Made by a program: the position numbers and the translations under genes. Source: Achromobacter arsenitoxydans SY8 (lineage in GTDB: Bacteria > Pseudomonadota > Gammaproteobacteria > Burkholderiales > Burkholderiaceae_B). Taken from it: 64,000 nucleotides of DNA. The stretch is from positions 1 through 64,000 of the forward strand of contig NZ_AGUF01000042.1 in the NCBI RefSeq assembly GCF_000236785.1, in the 5' to 3' direction. Positions 54,630 to 63,766 of this stretch are shown one piece after another (the first letter of the stretch is position 1; every line of letters starts with the position of its first letter). The notes beneath the pieces are model-generated. The model was not told the DNA's origin. It saw nothing but the letters and a program-made list of their open reading frames with translations, and ran no database searches.

Positions 54630-55574
54630 ATGAGCTCCTACGATTCCACGCTGCCCTACCCCCGCGACCTCGTCGGCTACGGACGCAATCCGCCTCACGC
54701 CCGATGGCCCGGCAATGCCCGTATCGCCGTGCAGTTCGTGCTGAATTACGAGGAAGGCGGCGAAAACAGCGTGCTGCACGGCGACGCGGGCTCCGAACAG
54801 TTCCTGTCGGAAATGTTCAGCCCCGCCAGCTATCCGGAACGCCACCTCAGCATGGAAGGCATCTACGAATACGGCTCGCGGGCGGGCGTGTGGCGCATCC
54901 TGCGCGAATTCGAAAAGCGTCGCCTGCCGCTGACCGTATTCGGTGTGGGCATGGCTCTGGAGCGCCATCCCGAACTGACCGCCGCGCTCGTTGAGCAGGG
55001 TCACGAAATCGCCTGCCACGGCTGGCGCTGGATTCACTATCAGAACGTCGACGAGGCCACGGAGCGCGAGCACATGCGCCTGGCCATGGACGCCATCACG
55101 GCGTTGACCGGCTCGCGCCCCCTGGGCTGGTACACCGGCCGCGACAGCCCGCGCACGCGGCGGCTGGTGGCGGACTACGGCGGCTTTGAATACGACAGCG
55201 ATTACTACGGCGACGACCTGCCGTTCTGGATGGAAGTGCAGAAGACCGATGGCGCGACGGTCCCGCAGCTCATCGTGCCCTATACCCTGGACTGCAACGA
55301 CATGCGCTTCGCGCTGCCGCAGGGCTATTCGCACGCGGAGCCCTTCTTCCAATACATGAAGGACAGCTTCGACGCGCTCTACGCCGAAGGCGACGAAGCG
55401 CCCAAGATGCTCAGCATCGGCATGCACTGCCGCCTGCTGGGCCGCCCGGGCCGCATCGTCGCGCTGCAGCGCTTCCTGGACCACATCGCGCGGCACGACC
55501 GCGTCTGGGTGTGCCGCCGGCTGGACATTGCCCGCCACTGGAAAAGCACGCACCCCTATAGCCCCGCCCGCTGA
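54630..55574 (+). CDS. puuE: PuuE, polysaccharide-deacetylase-type allantoinase
   Basis: A 314-residue protein of the carbohydrate esterase 4 fold that hydrolyses allantoin to allantoate without the amidohydrolase-type metal centre. The start RDLVGYGRNPPHARWPG and NYEEGGENSVLHGD are highly typical of PuuE; HGWRWIHYQ (His pair) and YTGRDSPRTRRLV follow in the active-site region. The next gene, 11 bases on, acts on allantoate, which supports the pathway. Confidence 0.94.
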   Translation: MSSYDSTLPYPRDLVGYGRNPPHARWPGNARIAVQFVLNYEEGGENSVLHGDAGSEQFLSEMFSPASYPERHLSMEGIYEYGSRAGVWRILREFEKRRLPLTVFGVGMALERHPELTAALVEQGHEIACHGWRWIHYQNVDEATEREHMRLAMDAITALTGSRPLGWYTGRDSPRTRRLVADYGGFEYDSDYYGDDLPFWMEVQKTDGATVPQLIVPYTLDCNDMRFALPQGYSHAEPFFQYMKDSFDALYAEGDEAPKMLSIGMHCRLLGRPGRIVALQRFLDHIARHDRVWVCRRLDIARHWKSTHPYSPAR

Positions 55575-55585
55575 ACAGGACGACC

Positions 55586-57301
55586 ATGGCCCTAACCCTA
55601 GCCCAACTCAATGACGCCGCGCCCGCCGAGGCCCAGGCCCTGCTGGCGCACCTGTACCCGCATGCGCCCTGGGTAGCCGAGCACGCCCTTCAGACGCGCC
55701 CGTTCCGTTCAGTCGCGGACCTGCGCCAGCGCCTGCGCCAGGCCGTGGACGCCGCCGCCCCGGACGACCGGCTGGCGCTGGTCCGGGCCCAGCCGGCAAT
55801 GGCGTTCGCTTGCGCAGCCAATGCCGAAGACGCCGCCCGACTGGCGCAACTGCAGGCCGACTACACGGCCCGCTTCGGCTACGCGCCGATCGTGGCGCCG
55901 CGCGGCGCGCGCGGCACGGAACCGGTTGGCAGCCAGCTGCTGGAAGACCTGGCCAGGCGGCTGGACAACCCGCCCGACGCCGAGCTGGAAGAAGCGCTGC
56001 GCCAGCTGCACCGCGCCGCCGAACTCGGCCTGCACGAACAATTCGGCGCCCCCGCGCTTGGCAACGACATCTGGGACTGGCACGAACAGCTCAGCCAACA
56101 CAGCGATCCCGGCTACGCGGAAAAGGGCCAGCTCACCGTCACCTACCTGACCGACGCGCACCGCGCCTGCGCGCAGCGCATCCTGGAAGGGATGCGCGAC
56201 TGCGGCTTCGACGAGGTCGGCATCGACGCGGTGGGCAACGTGGTCGGCCGCTATCGCGCAGACCGCCCCGGCGCGCCCACGCTCATGACCGGCAGCCATT
56301 ACGACACCGTACGCAACGCCGGCAGGTACGACGGCCGCCTGGGCATCTTCGTGCCCATGGCCTGCGTGCGCGAACTGCATCGGCAAGGCCGGCGCCTGCC
56401 TTATGACCTGGAAGTGATCGGATTCGCCGAAGAAGAAGGCCAGCGCTATCGGGCCACGTTCCTGGGTTCGGGCGCGCTGATCGGCGACTTCAAGCCCGAA
56501 TGGCTGGACCAGAAGGACACCGGCGGCATCGCCATGCGCGACGCCATGGCGCACGCAGGCCTGCGCGTCGAGGACATCGCCGGCCTGCGGCGGGATCCTG
56601 CCCGCTATCTGGGCTTCGTCGAGGTGCACATCGAACAGGGCCCGGTCCTTTACGAACTGGGCCTGCCGCTTGGCGTTGTCACGTCGATCAACGGTTGCGT
56701 GCGCCACCAGGTGCAGATCCTGGGTATGGCCAGCCACGCGGGCACCACGCCCATGGACCGGCGCCGGGACGCGGCCCTGGCCGCCGCCGAACTCGCCCTG
56801 TTCGTCGAGCGGCGCGCCGCGCGCCATGGCGATTCCGTTGGCACCGTCGGCATGCTCGAAGTGCCCAGCGGCTCCATCAACGTGGTGCCGGGCGAATGCC
56901 GCTTCAGCCTGGACCTGCGCGCCCCCAGCGACGCCCAGCGCGATGCGCTGGTGGGCGACGTGCTGGCCGAGCTGGCCGCCATCTGCCAGCGGCGCGGCCT
57001 GCGCTACGCGCTGGAGGAAACCATGCGCGCCGCCGCCGCGCCCAGCGATCCGCGCTGGCAGCAGCGCTGGGAGCGCGCCGTGGACGCGCAAGGCGTCCCG
57101 GTGTACCGCATGCCCAGCGGCGCGGGCCACGACGCCATGAAGCTGCACGAGATCATGCCCCAGGCCATGCTGTTCGTGCGCGGCCAGAACGCCGGCATCA
57201 GCCACAACCCCCGCGAATCCACCACCAGCGACGACATCGAACTGGCCACGCTTGCCATGCTGAGCCTGCTCGACGCCCTTGCCACTGAAACCACCCTCTG
57301 A
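55586..57301 (+). CDS. allC: UraD-like domain fused to allantoate amidohydrolase (AllC)
   Basis: A 571-residue fusion. Residues 1-155 resemble OHCU decarboxylase (UraD): YPHAPWVAEHALQTRPF and YTARFGYAPI. The catalytic His of the RAHPDL-type motif is Gln69 here (VRAQPAM), and the following SxxEQ segment is missing or shortened, so this half is probably inactive as a decarboxylase. Residues from about 160 form an M20-type allantoate amidohydrolase with all metal ligands visible: His238 (GSHYDTV), Asp249 (YDGRLG), Glu284 (AEEEGQRY), His348 (VHIEQG) and His540 (ISHNPRE). It converts allantoate to ureidoglycine, CO2 and ammonia. It lies between puuE and another M20 gene, 4 bases apart. Confidence 0.92.
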   Translation: MALTLAQLNDAAPAEAQALLAHLYPHAPWVAEHALQTRPFRSVADLRQRLRQAVDAAAPDDRLALVRAQPAMAFACAANAEDAARLAQLQADYTARFGYAPIVAPRGARGTEPVGSQLLEDLARRLDNPPDAELEEALRQLHRAAELGLHEQFGAPALGNDIWDWHEQLSQHSDPGYAEKGQLTVTYLTDAHRACAQRILEGMRDCGFDEVGIDAVGNVVGRYRADRPGAPTLMTGSHYDTVRNAGRYDGRLGIFVPMACVRELHRQGRRLPYDLEVIGFAEEEGQRYRATFLGSGALIGDFKPEWLDQKDTGGIAMRDAMAHAGLRVEDIAGLRRDPARYLGFVEVHIEQGPVLYELGLPLGVVTSINGCVRHQVQILGMASHAGTTPMDRRRDAALAAAELALFVERRAARHGDSVGTVGMLEVPSGSINVVPGECRFSLDLRAPSDAQRDALVGDVLAELAAICQRRGLRYALEETMRAAAAPSDPRWQQRWERAVDAQGVPVYRMPSGAGHDAMKLHEIMPQAMLFVRGQNAGISHNPRESTTSDDIELATLAMLSLLDALATETTL

Positions 57302-57305
57302 CGCC

Positions 57306-58538
57306 ATGACCGATTACGCCCGACTCGACGCCTGGGTTGACGCCCACTTCGACGAAGCAGTCCGCTTCCTGCAGGAGCTGGTGCGCGTGCCGACCGACAC
57401 GCCGCCAGGCAACAACGCGCCGCACGCCGCGCGCACCGCGGAATTGCTGCAAGGCTTCGGCATGCAGGCCGAAGCGCATCCCGTCCCCGCCGCGGACGTG
57501 CAGGCCTATGGGATGCAATCCATCACCAACCTCATCGTGCGCCGCGAATACGGCGGCGGCGGACGCCGCATCGCGCTCAACGCCCATGGCGACGTGGTGC
57601 CGCCGGGCGACGGCTGGACGCACGACCCGTACGGCGCCGAGATCGACAACGGCAGCCTGTACGGCCGCGCGGCCGCCGTCAGCAAGAGCGATTTCGCCAG
57701 TTTCACCTTTGCCGTGCGCGCGCTGGAGGCAGTCGTCGGGCCCGCCCAGGGCGCGGTCGAACTGCATTTCACCTATGACGAAGAGTTCGGCGGCCTGCTG
57801 GGACCCGGCTGGCTGCTCAAGCAAGGCCTGACGCGGCCGGACCTGATGATCGCGGCGGGCTTCAGCTATGAAGTGGTGACCGCGCACAACGGCTGCCTGC
57901 AGATGGAGGTGACGGTGCACGGCAAGATGGCTCATGCGGCCATCCCCAGCAGCGGCGTGGACGCGCTGCAGGGCGCCGTCGGCATCCTGAATGCCCTGTA
58001 CGCGCAGAACGCGAAGTATCGGGAGATCACTTCCCAGGTCCCGGGCATTTCACATCCGTACCTGAACGTGGGCCGCATCGAGGGCGGCACCAATACGAAC
58101 GTCGTGCCCGGCAAGGTGAGCTTCAAGCTGGACCGGCGCATGATCCCCGAAGAAAACGCGGCCGATGTCGAAGCCGATATCCGGCGCATCATCCAGGATG
58201 CCGCCGCGGCAATGCCAGGCATCAGCATCGACATCAAGCGCCTGCTGCTGGCCAATTCGATGCGCCCCCTGCCCGGCGGCCAACCGCTGGTGCAGGCCAT
58301 CCAGAAACACGGCCAGGATGTGTTCGGCGAACCCATCCCGGCGATGGGCACGCCGCTCTACACCGACGTGCGCCTGTATGCGGAAGCCGGCATACCCGGC
58401 GTGATCTACGGCGCCGGTCCGCGCACGGTGCTGGAGTCGCACGCCAAACGCAGCGACGAACGCGTCGTGCTGGAAGACCTGCGCCGCGCCACCAAGGTCG
58501 TCGCGCGCACCCTGGCAGACCTGCTGGCAACCGAGTGA
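57306..58538 (+). CDS. M20 family peptidase/deacylase (ArgE/DapE-like)
   Basis: A 410-residue zinc hydrolase. Metal-site motifs: NAHGDVVPPGDGW, TYDEEFGG, and the C-terminal LESHAKRSDERV. The segment RAAAVSKSDFASF at the usual GRGAxDMKG place is unusual, since the expected Asp ligand appears as Ser-Lys-Ser-Asp. It starts 4 bases after the UraD-AllC gene, so it is part of the purine operon, perhaps acting on a ureido compound, but the M20 family is broad and the substrate is unknown. The start is the ATG at 57306. Confidence 0.88.
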   Translation: MTDYARLDAWVDAHFDEAVRFLQELVRVPTDTPPGNNAPHAARTAELLQGFGMQAEAHPVPAADVQAYGMQSITNLIVRREYGGGGRRIALNAHGDVVPPGDGWTHDPYGAEIDNGSLYGRAAAVSKSDFASFTFAVRALEAVVGPAQGAVELHFTYDEEFGGLLGPGWLLKQGLTRPDLMIAAGFSYEVVTAHNGCLQMEVTVHGKMAHAAIPSSGVDALQGAVGILNALYAQNAKYREITSQVPGISHPYLNVGRIEGGTNTNVVPGKVSFKLDRRMIPEENAADVEADIRRIIQDAAAAMPGISIDIKRLLLANSMRPLPGGQPLVQAIQKHGQDVFGEPIPAMGTPLYTDVRLYAEAGIPGVIYGAGPRTVLESHAKRSDERVVLEDLRRATKVVARTLADLLATE

Positions 58539-58549
58539 GACTGCTCGAT

Positions 58550-58578
58550 GCAGATCGGGTGTCAGACACCCGATCTGC
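58550..58578. repeat. Long perfect palindromic hairpin, possible dispersed repeat
   Basis: A perfect 13-bp stem (GCAGATCGGGTGT with its complement) around CAG sits between two convergent genes. The core GGTGTCAGACACC resembles palindromes that recur between genes in related Burkholderiales genomes. There is no T run. It may act as a terminator or a repeated extragenic element. Confidence 0.55.
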
Positions 58579-58585
58579 CCCGGCG

Positions 58586-60625
58586 CTACGCCAGTTTCAT
58601 CACCCGGCGCCAGAACAGCACGGCCACCAGAACGAAGACGGCCAACCCCAGGTAGGAAGCGGTCGACTCGAAGCCGTCGCCCACCAGGGCCAGGGGCGCC
58701 TCCGTGCCGGACGCGCCGATGATGGCCGCCATCAGCACGCCCACCAGGCTTTCGCCCACGATCAGGCCGGATGCGATCAACACGCCGCGTCGGTTGGCCG
58801 CGTCGGCATAGTGCTCGTAGGGCTGGCCGGCGGCGGCAGCGCGGCGGCGCAAGGCGCCCTCGAGCAGCCAGGCCAGCAGCGCGCCCGCCACGATGGGCGC
58901 GGCCACGGTCGGCGGCAGGTAGATGCCGATGCCCACTGCCAGCACCGGAATGCGAGCGACCTTGCAGGTGCGCTTCAGGATTTCATCCACCACGATCAGG
59001 CCCACGCCCACCACCATGCCGATCAGGATCATGGTCCAGTTCAACTGGTGGGTGAAGATGCCGCGCGCGATCGCCAGCATCAGCGTCGCCTGCGGCGCGG
59101 ACAGCGTTTGCGCCGGATCCATGCCCTCGCGCGGCATCGCGTCCGCGAAACCGTAGGCGTTGTACAGCAGCTCCAGCACGGGCGAAATTACCGCCGCCCC
59201 GACCACGCAGCCGATCAGCAGCGCCACCTGCTGGCGCCAGGGCGTGGCGCCCACCAGCCAGCCGGTCTTCAGATCCTGCAGGTTGTCGTTGGAAATGGAC
59301 GCAACCGCCACCACGGCCGACGTGCTGAAGATCGCCAGCGCAATCGCCATCTGCACGCCGTTCTGCACCGCCATCAATTCGCCGCCCACCCCCAGCATCA
59401 GCACGGACACTAGCACGATGGCGACGATGCCCACGCCGGAAATGGGGCTGGTCGACGAGCCCACCAAGCCCGCCATGTAGCCGCAGGCCGCGGCCACCAG
59501 AAAGCCGAACACGAACGCGAACAGCACGGCGTACGCCACCAGCTTCCAGATGGCGCCGGCCGACAGCGGCGCCCCCGCCAGGAAGACCTGGAAGGTGATC
59601 ACCAGGATCGCCACCAACACCAGCGTCACCACCGAAATCCAGCCGGCCGACAGATCGCGCTCGGTGCGCGGCGCGCTGCCGGCCCGCGCGGCGCCCGCCT
59701 TGGTCAGCGCCGAAAACGAGGCCTTCACGCCGCGCGCCATGGGCACGAACAGCGTCGCCAGTGTCCAGATCGCGCCCACGCCGATCACTCCCGCCCCGAT
59801 GAAGCGCACCTGCGACGACCATAACTGCGTCGCGTACTTCGCCAGCGACATCCCCGCCGGCATGTCGCCCATGGCGGTCAGGATCGGCACGGCGATGCCC
59901 CACGAAATAACCAGGCCGGTCAACATCGCCAGGCCCGCGACAATGCCGATCAGGTAGCCCGCCCCCAGCAGCGCCAGCGAGAAACCCATCGGCAGCCGGA
60001 ACACGGCGCCGCCCAGCGCAAACCAGCCGCTGACGCTATCGCCCAGCACCCGCAGGCCGCTGGCGGCAAAGCTGACCACGGCCGCAGCGATGCCGCCGGC
60101 GACGATATCGCCCATGCCGGTGGCGGCGGGTTTGGCCGATGCCTGCGTGTCGTCCTGCGCGCGCTCCGCGCTGCCCACCCGCAGGATCTCCGCCGCCGCC
60201 ACGCCCTCCGGATACGGCAGTTCGCTCTGCACCACCATCACATGGCGCAGCGGAATGGTGAACATCACGCCCAGCATGCCGCCGGCCGCGCAGATGCCCA
60301 GCGTCTGCCAGAACGGGAACCCCTGCCAGTGGCCCATCATGACCAGCGCCGGCAGGATGAAGATGATGGAAGAAAGCGTGCCCGCGGCGGATGCCTGCGT
60401 CTGCACCATGTTGTTTTCGAGGATGTTGGCGTCCTTGAACATGCGCAGGACGGACATCGAGATCACCGCGGCCGGAATGGCCGACGAAAACGTCAGGCCG
60501 ACCTTCAGGCCCAGAAAGACATTCGAGGCCGTGAAGATTACGGTGATCAGGGCGCCAAGCAGGACGCCGCGGAACGTCAGTTCCGGCAACGTGACCTCCG
60601 CAGGGACGCGCAAGGGTTCGGTCAT
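58586..60625 (-). CDS. OPT family oligopeptide transporter
   Basis: A 679-residue inner-membrane protein with about 14-16 hydrophobic segments. Typical OPT sequence: LTFRGVLLGALITVIFTASN at the N terminus, AAVISMSVLRMFKDANILEN, QTQASAAGTLSSIIF, and LPYPEGVAAAEILRVG, a motif near-universal in bacterial OPT proteins. These proton-driven carriers move small peptides or metal-chelate compounds. It is convergent with the purine operon and divergent from the E1 gene, so it is not in either operon. Confidence 0.94.
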   Translation of the reverse strand: MTEPLRVPAEVTLPELTFRGVLLGALITVIFTASNVFLGLKVGLTFSSAIPAAVISMSVLRMFKDANILENNMVQTQASAAGTLSSIIFILPALVMMGHWQGFPFWQTLGICAAGGMLGVMFTIPLRHVMVVQSELPYPEGVAAAEILRVGSAERAQDDTQASAKPAATGMGDIVAGGIAAAVVSFAASGLRVLGDSVSGWFALGGAVFRLPMGFSLALLGAGYLIGIVAGLAMLTGLVISWGIAVPILTAMGDMPAGMSLAKYATQLWSSQVRFIGAGVIGVGAIWTLATLFVPMARGVKASFSALTKAGAARAGSAPRTERDLSAGWISVVTLVLVAILVITFQVFLAGAPLSAGAIWKLVAYAVLFAFVFGFLVAAACGYMAGLVGSSTSPISGVGIVAIVLVSVLMLGVGGELMAVQNGVQMAIALAIFSTSAVVAVASISNDNLQDLKTGWLVGATPWRQQVALLIGCVVGAAVISPVLELLYNAYGFADAMPREGMDPAQTLSAPQATLMLAIARGIFTHQLNWTMILIGMVVGVGLIVVDEILKRTCKVARIPVLAVGIGIYLPPTVAAPIVAGALLAWLLEGALRRRAAAAGQPYEHYADAANRRGVLIASGLIVGESLVGVLMAAIIGASGTEAPLALVGDGFESTASYLGLAVFVLVAVLFWRRVMKLA

Positions 60626-60838
60626 GGATTTCTCCCTATCAAGATAGCCACGGATTCTAGCGCCTGAACGTCCACCCCGTGGTCACCCGCCGTAAGCACG
60701 ATTCCGCGGTAGAACCTGCCGCGAGGTGAAAACCTGCCAACAGATTATGCTGAATTCCGGGGCAATCCCCCAGGATTTTGATTACTCATGCCACCGGCAA
60801 GGGTCTAGCATGGTCGATAAAACAGGAGACGACACACC

Positions 60839-63526
60839 ATGCTTGACGCCCGCCAGCCTCTTCCCGGACCGGCCTGCCAGGACGACGCCGACCCCGCCGA
60901 AACCGCCGAATGGCGCGACGCCCTGCAGTCGCTGGTGCAGGCCGATGGCGCCGCGCGCGCGGGGTATGTGCTGGACAGCCTGCTGGGCCACGCCGCGTCG
61001 CTCGGGCTGCGCGCCAACAGCCAGACGCGCACCGCCTACCTGAACACCATCCCCGCGGACCAGGAACCTCCTTTTCCGGGCAACCTGGCCGTCGAGGAAC
61101 GCATCGCGCGCATCAACCGCTGGAACGCGCTGGCCATGGTGGTGCGCGCCAACCAGGCGCACGGCGAGCTGGGCGGCCACATCGCCAGCTACGCGTCGGC
61201 GGCCGACCTGTTCGAAGTGGGCTTCAACCACTTCTTCCGCGCGCGCACGCCGGACAGCCCGGGCGACATCGTCTACATGCAGCCGCACTCGGCCCCCGGG
61301 GTCTACGCCCGCGCCTTTCTTGAAGGCTTTTTGGGCGAAGAAGACCTGGCGCACTTCCGCCAGGAAATCACCGCGACTGCACGCGGCCTGCGCGGCCTGT
61401 CCTCATACCCGCATCCCTGGCTGATGCCCGACTTCTGGCAGTTTCCCACCGGGTCCATGGGCATCGGTCCGATCAACGCGATCTACCAGGCGCGCTTCAT
61501 GCGCTACCTGGAACACCGCTCCCTGGTCCCCGCCGCAGACCGCAAGGTCTGGGGCATATTTGGCGACGGCGAAATGGACGAGCCCGAATCCATTGCCGCG
61601 CTGACGCTGGCCGCCCGAGAAAAGCTGGACAACCTGATCTTCGTCGTCAACTGCAACCTGCAGCGGCTCGACGGCCCCGTGCGCGGCAACGGCCGCATCA
61701 TCGACGAACTGGAAACGCTGTACGCGGGCGCCGGCTGGAATGTCATCAAGCTCGTCTGGGGCAGCGACTGGGACGCCTTGCTTCGCCGCGACACCGGCGG
61801 CGCGCTGGCCCGCGCCTTCGCCAATACGGTCGATGGCCAGTTCCAGACCTTCGCCGCGAACGACGGCGCCTTCAATCGCGCGCACTTCTTCAACCAGAAT
61901 CCCGAGCTGGCCGCCCTGGTGGCCGACTGGTCCGACGAGGCCATCGACCGCCTGCATCGCGGCGGCCACGACATGGTGAAGATCCACGCCGCCTATCACC
62001 GCGCCGCGCAGCATCGCGGCCAGCCCACCGTGATCCTGGCGCAGACCAAGAAGGGCTTCGGCATGGGTGCGGCGGGCCAGGGCAAGATGACCACCCACCA
62101 GCAGAAAAAGCTGGACGACGAGGCCCTGCTGGCCTTCCGCGACCGGTTCGCGCTGCCGCTGTCCGACGCCGACTGCCTGGCGCTGAAGTTCTACCGCCCC
62201 GCCGCGGACAGCGCGGAAATGCGCCATCTGCAGGCGCGCCGCGCCGCGCTCGGCGGCCACATCCCCCGGCGCAACGCCGAGGCTCCGCGCCTGGCGCCGC
62301 CCGATGCCGAGCAATGGGCGCGCTTCGCGCTGGCCGCCGACGGCAAGGAAATGTCGTCCACCATGGCGATCGTGCGCATGCTCACCGCCCTGCTCAAGGA
62401 CGCCACCGTGGGGCCGCGCATCGTGCCCATCGTGGCGGACGAGGCGCGCACGTTCGGCATGGCCAACCTGTTCCGGCAGATCGGGATCTATTCCGCGCAG
62501 GGCCAGCTCTACGAACCCGAGGACATCGGCTCGGTGCTGTACTACCGCGAAGCCCGCGACGGCCAGATCCTTGAAGAAGGCATCACCGAGGCGGGAGCCA
62601 TCTCGTCATGGACGGCGGCCGGCACCAGCTACTCGGTCAACGGGCTGCCCATGCTGCCCTTCTATATCTACTACTCGATGTTCGGCTTCCAGCGCATCGG
62701 CGACCTGATCTGGGCAGCCGCCGACCAGCGCACGCGCGGCTTCCTCATCGGGGCGACCTCCGGCCGCACGACGCTGGGCGGCGAAGGGCTGCAGCACCAG
62801 GACGGCTCCAGCCACGTCATGGCCGCCGCCGTGCCCAACTGCCGCGCCTATGACCCGGCTTACGCCTTCGAAGTGGCGGTGATTGTCGAATACGGCATGC
62901 GCCGCATGCTGGACGAGCAGCGCGACGAATTCTTCTACCTGACCGTCACCAACGAGAATCTTGCGCAGCCCGCCATGCCGGCGGATCCCGCCGTGCGCGC
63001 AGGCATCCTGCGCGGCCTGTACCTGCTGCGGCCGGCCCAGGGCGAGGCGCAGGTGCGCCTGCTCGGCGCCGGCCCCATGCTGCGCGAAGCCGAGACTGCC
63101 GCCGCGCGCCTGCGCGACGACTACGGCGTAGAGGCGGAAGTCTGGAGCGTCACCAGCTTTTCCGAGCTGGCTCGCGGCGGCCGCCAGGCCGAACGCGCGC
63201 GCGTGCTGGGGCTGGAATCCGCAAAGGAAGACGACTGGGTCCGCGCCTGCCTGGGCGCCAGCAATGCGCCGGTGATCGCCGCCAGCGATTACGTGCGCGC
63301 CGTGCCCGAACAGATCCGCGCCTGGGTGCCCGCGCCCTACCGCACGCTCGGCACGGACGGCTTCGGCCGCAGCGACACCCGGGCCCAGTTGCGCGATTTC
63401 TTCGAGGTCAGCGCAGACTGGATCGTCCTGTATGCGCTGGACAGCCTGGACCGGCAGGACGATGTCCGCGCGCTGCGCCAGAAGCTGAACGCCGGCAGCC
63501 GCCTGGCGCCGCCCTGGGAGATCTAG
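60839..63526 (+). CDS. Homodimeric pyruvate-dehydrogenase-type E1 (AceE paralogue)
   Basis: An 895-residue thiamine-diphosphate enzyme like E. coli AceE (887). Seen: SSYPHPWLMPDFWQFPTGSM, the TPP motif GDGEMDEPES (242-251) with NCNLQRLDGPVRGNG, QTKKGFGMG, and the transketolase-like half with VADEARTFGMANLFRQ and LGGEGLQHQDGSSH. AGGAGA precedes the ATG. No E2 or E3 gene is near, unlike the usual aceE-aceF pair, so it is probably an extra copy. Related orphans in Pseudomonas (MdeB) use 2-oxobutyrate; the substrate here is unproven. AcdS in this window makes 2-oxobutyrate, an interesting but untested link. Confidence 0.92.
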   Translation: MLDARQPLPGPACQDDADPAETAEWRDALQSLVQADGAARAGYVLDSLLGHAASLGLRANSQTRTAYLNTIPADQEPPFPGNLAVEERIARINRWNALAMVVRANQAHGELGGHIASYASAADLFEVGFNHFFRARTPDSPGDIVYMQPHSAPGVYARAFLEGFLGEEDLAHFRQEITATARGLRGLSSYPHPWLMPDFWQFPTGSMGIGPINAIYQARFMRYLEHRSLVPAADRKVWGIFGDGEMDEPESIAALTLAAREKLDNLIFVVNCNLQRLDGPVRGNGRIIDELETLYAGAGWNVIKLVWGSDWDALLRRDTGGALARAFANTVDGQFQTFAANDGAFNRAHFFNQNPELAALVADWSDEAIDRLHRGGHDMVKIHAAYHRAAQHRGQPTVILAQTKKGFGMGAAGQGKMTTHQQKKLDDEALLAFRDRFALPLSDADCLALKFYRPAADSAEMRHLQARRAALGGHIPRRNAEAPRLAPPDAEQWARFALAADGKEMSSTMAIVRMLTALLKDATVGPRIVPIVADEARTFGMANLFRQIGIYSAQGQLYEPEDIGSVLYYREARDGQILEEGITEAGAISSWTAAGTSYSVNGLPMLPFYIYYSMFGFQRIGDLIWAAADQRTRGFLIGATSGRTTLGGEGLQHQDGSSHVMAAAVPNCRAYDPAYAFEVAVIVEYGMRRMLDEQRDEFFYLTVTNENLAQPAMPADPAVRAGILRGLYLLRPAQGEAQVRLLGAGPMLREAETAAARLRDDYGVEAEVWSVTSFSELARGGRQAERARVLGLESAKEDDWVRACLGASNAPVIAASDYVRAVPEQIRAWVPAPYRTLGTDGFGRSDTRAQLRDFFEVSADWIVLYALDSLDRQDDVRALRQKLNAGSRLAPPWEI

Positions 63527-63697
63527 GCGGAAAAACCTCGGCCTGGTTTGGACTTACACCAATAAGCCATCGTCACTTCGGCTGGCGCGGCGAGCGTTTT
63601 TCTTGATCAAAAGCGAACGCTCGCTGCAGTGCAGCAACCAAGCGCCCGCGCTTTCTGGTGAAATACGGGTGTTCCCCAAGCATTTCGCAAAGAATAC

Positions 63698-63720
63698 GGC
63701 GGGCCGCGAGCCCGCCTTTT
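63698..63720 (+). terminator. Hairpin with T run before maeB
   Basis: GGCGGGC (63698-63704) pairs with GCCCGCC (63710-63716) around CGCGA, then TTTT. It lies about 170 bases after the E1 stop codon and 46 bases before maeB, so it may end the E1 transcript or a short RNA from the gap. Confidence 0.65.
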
Positions 63721-63766
63721 GCATCCCTGTTTCCTTTTCAGTTAGCGCCTACCAGGCCCCGATCCC

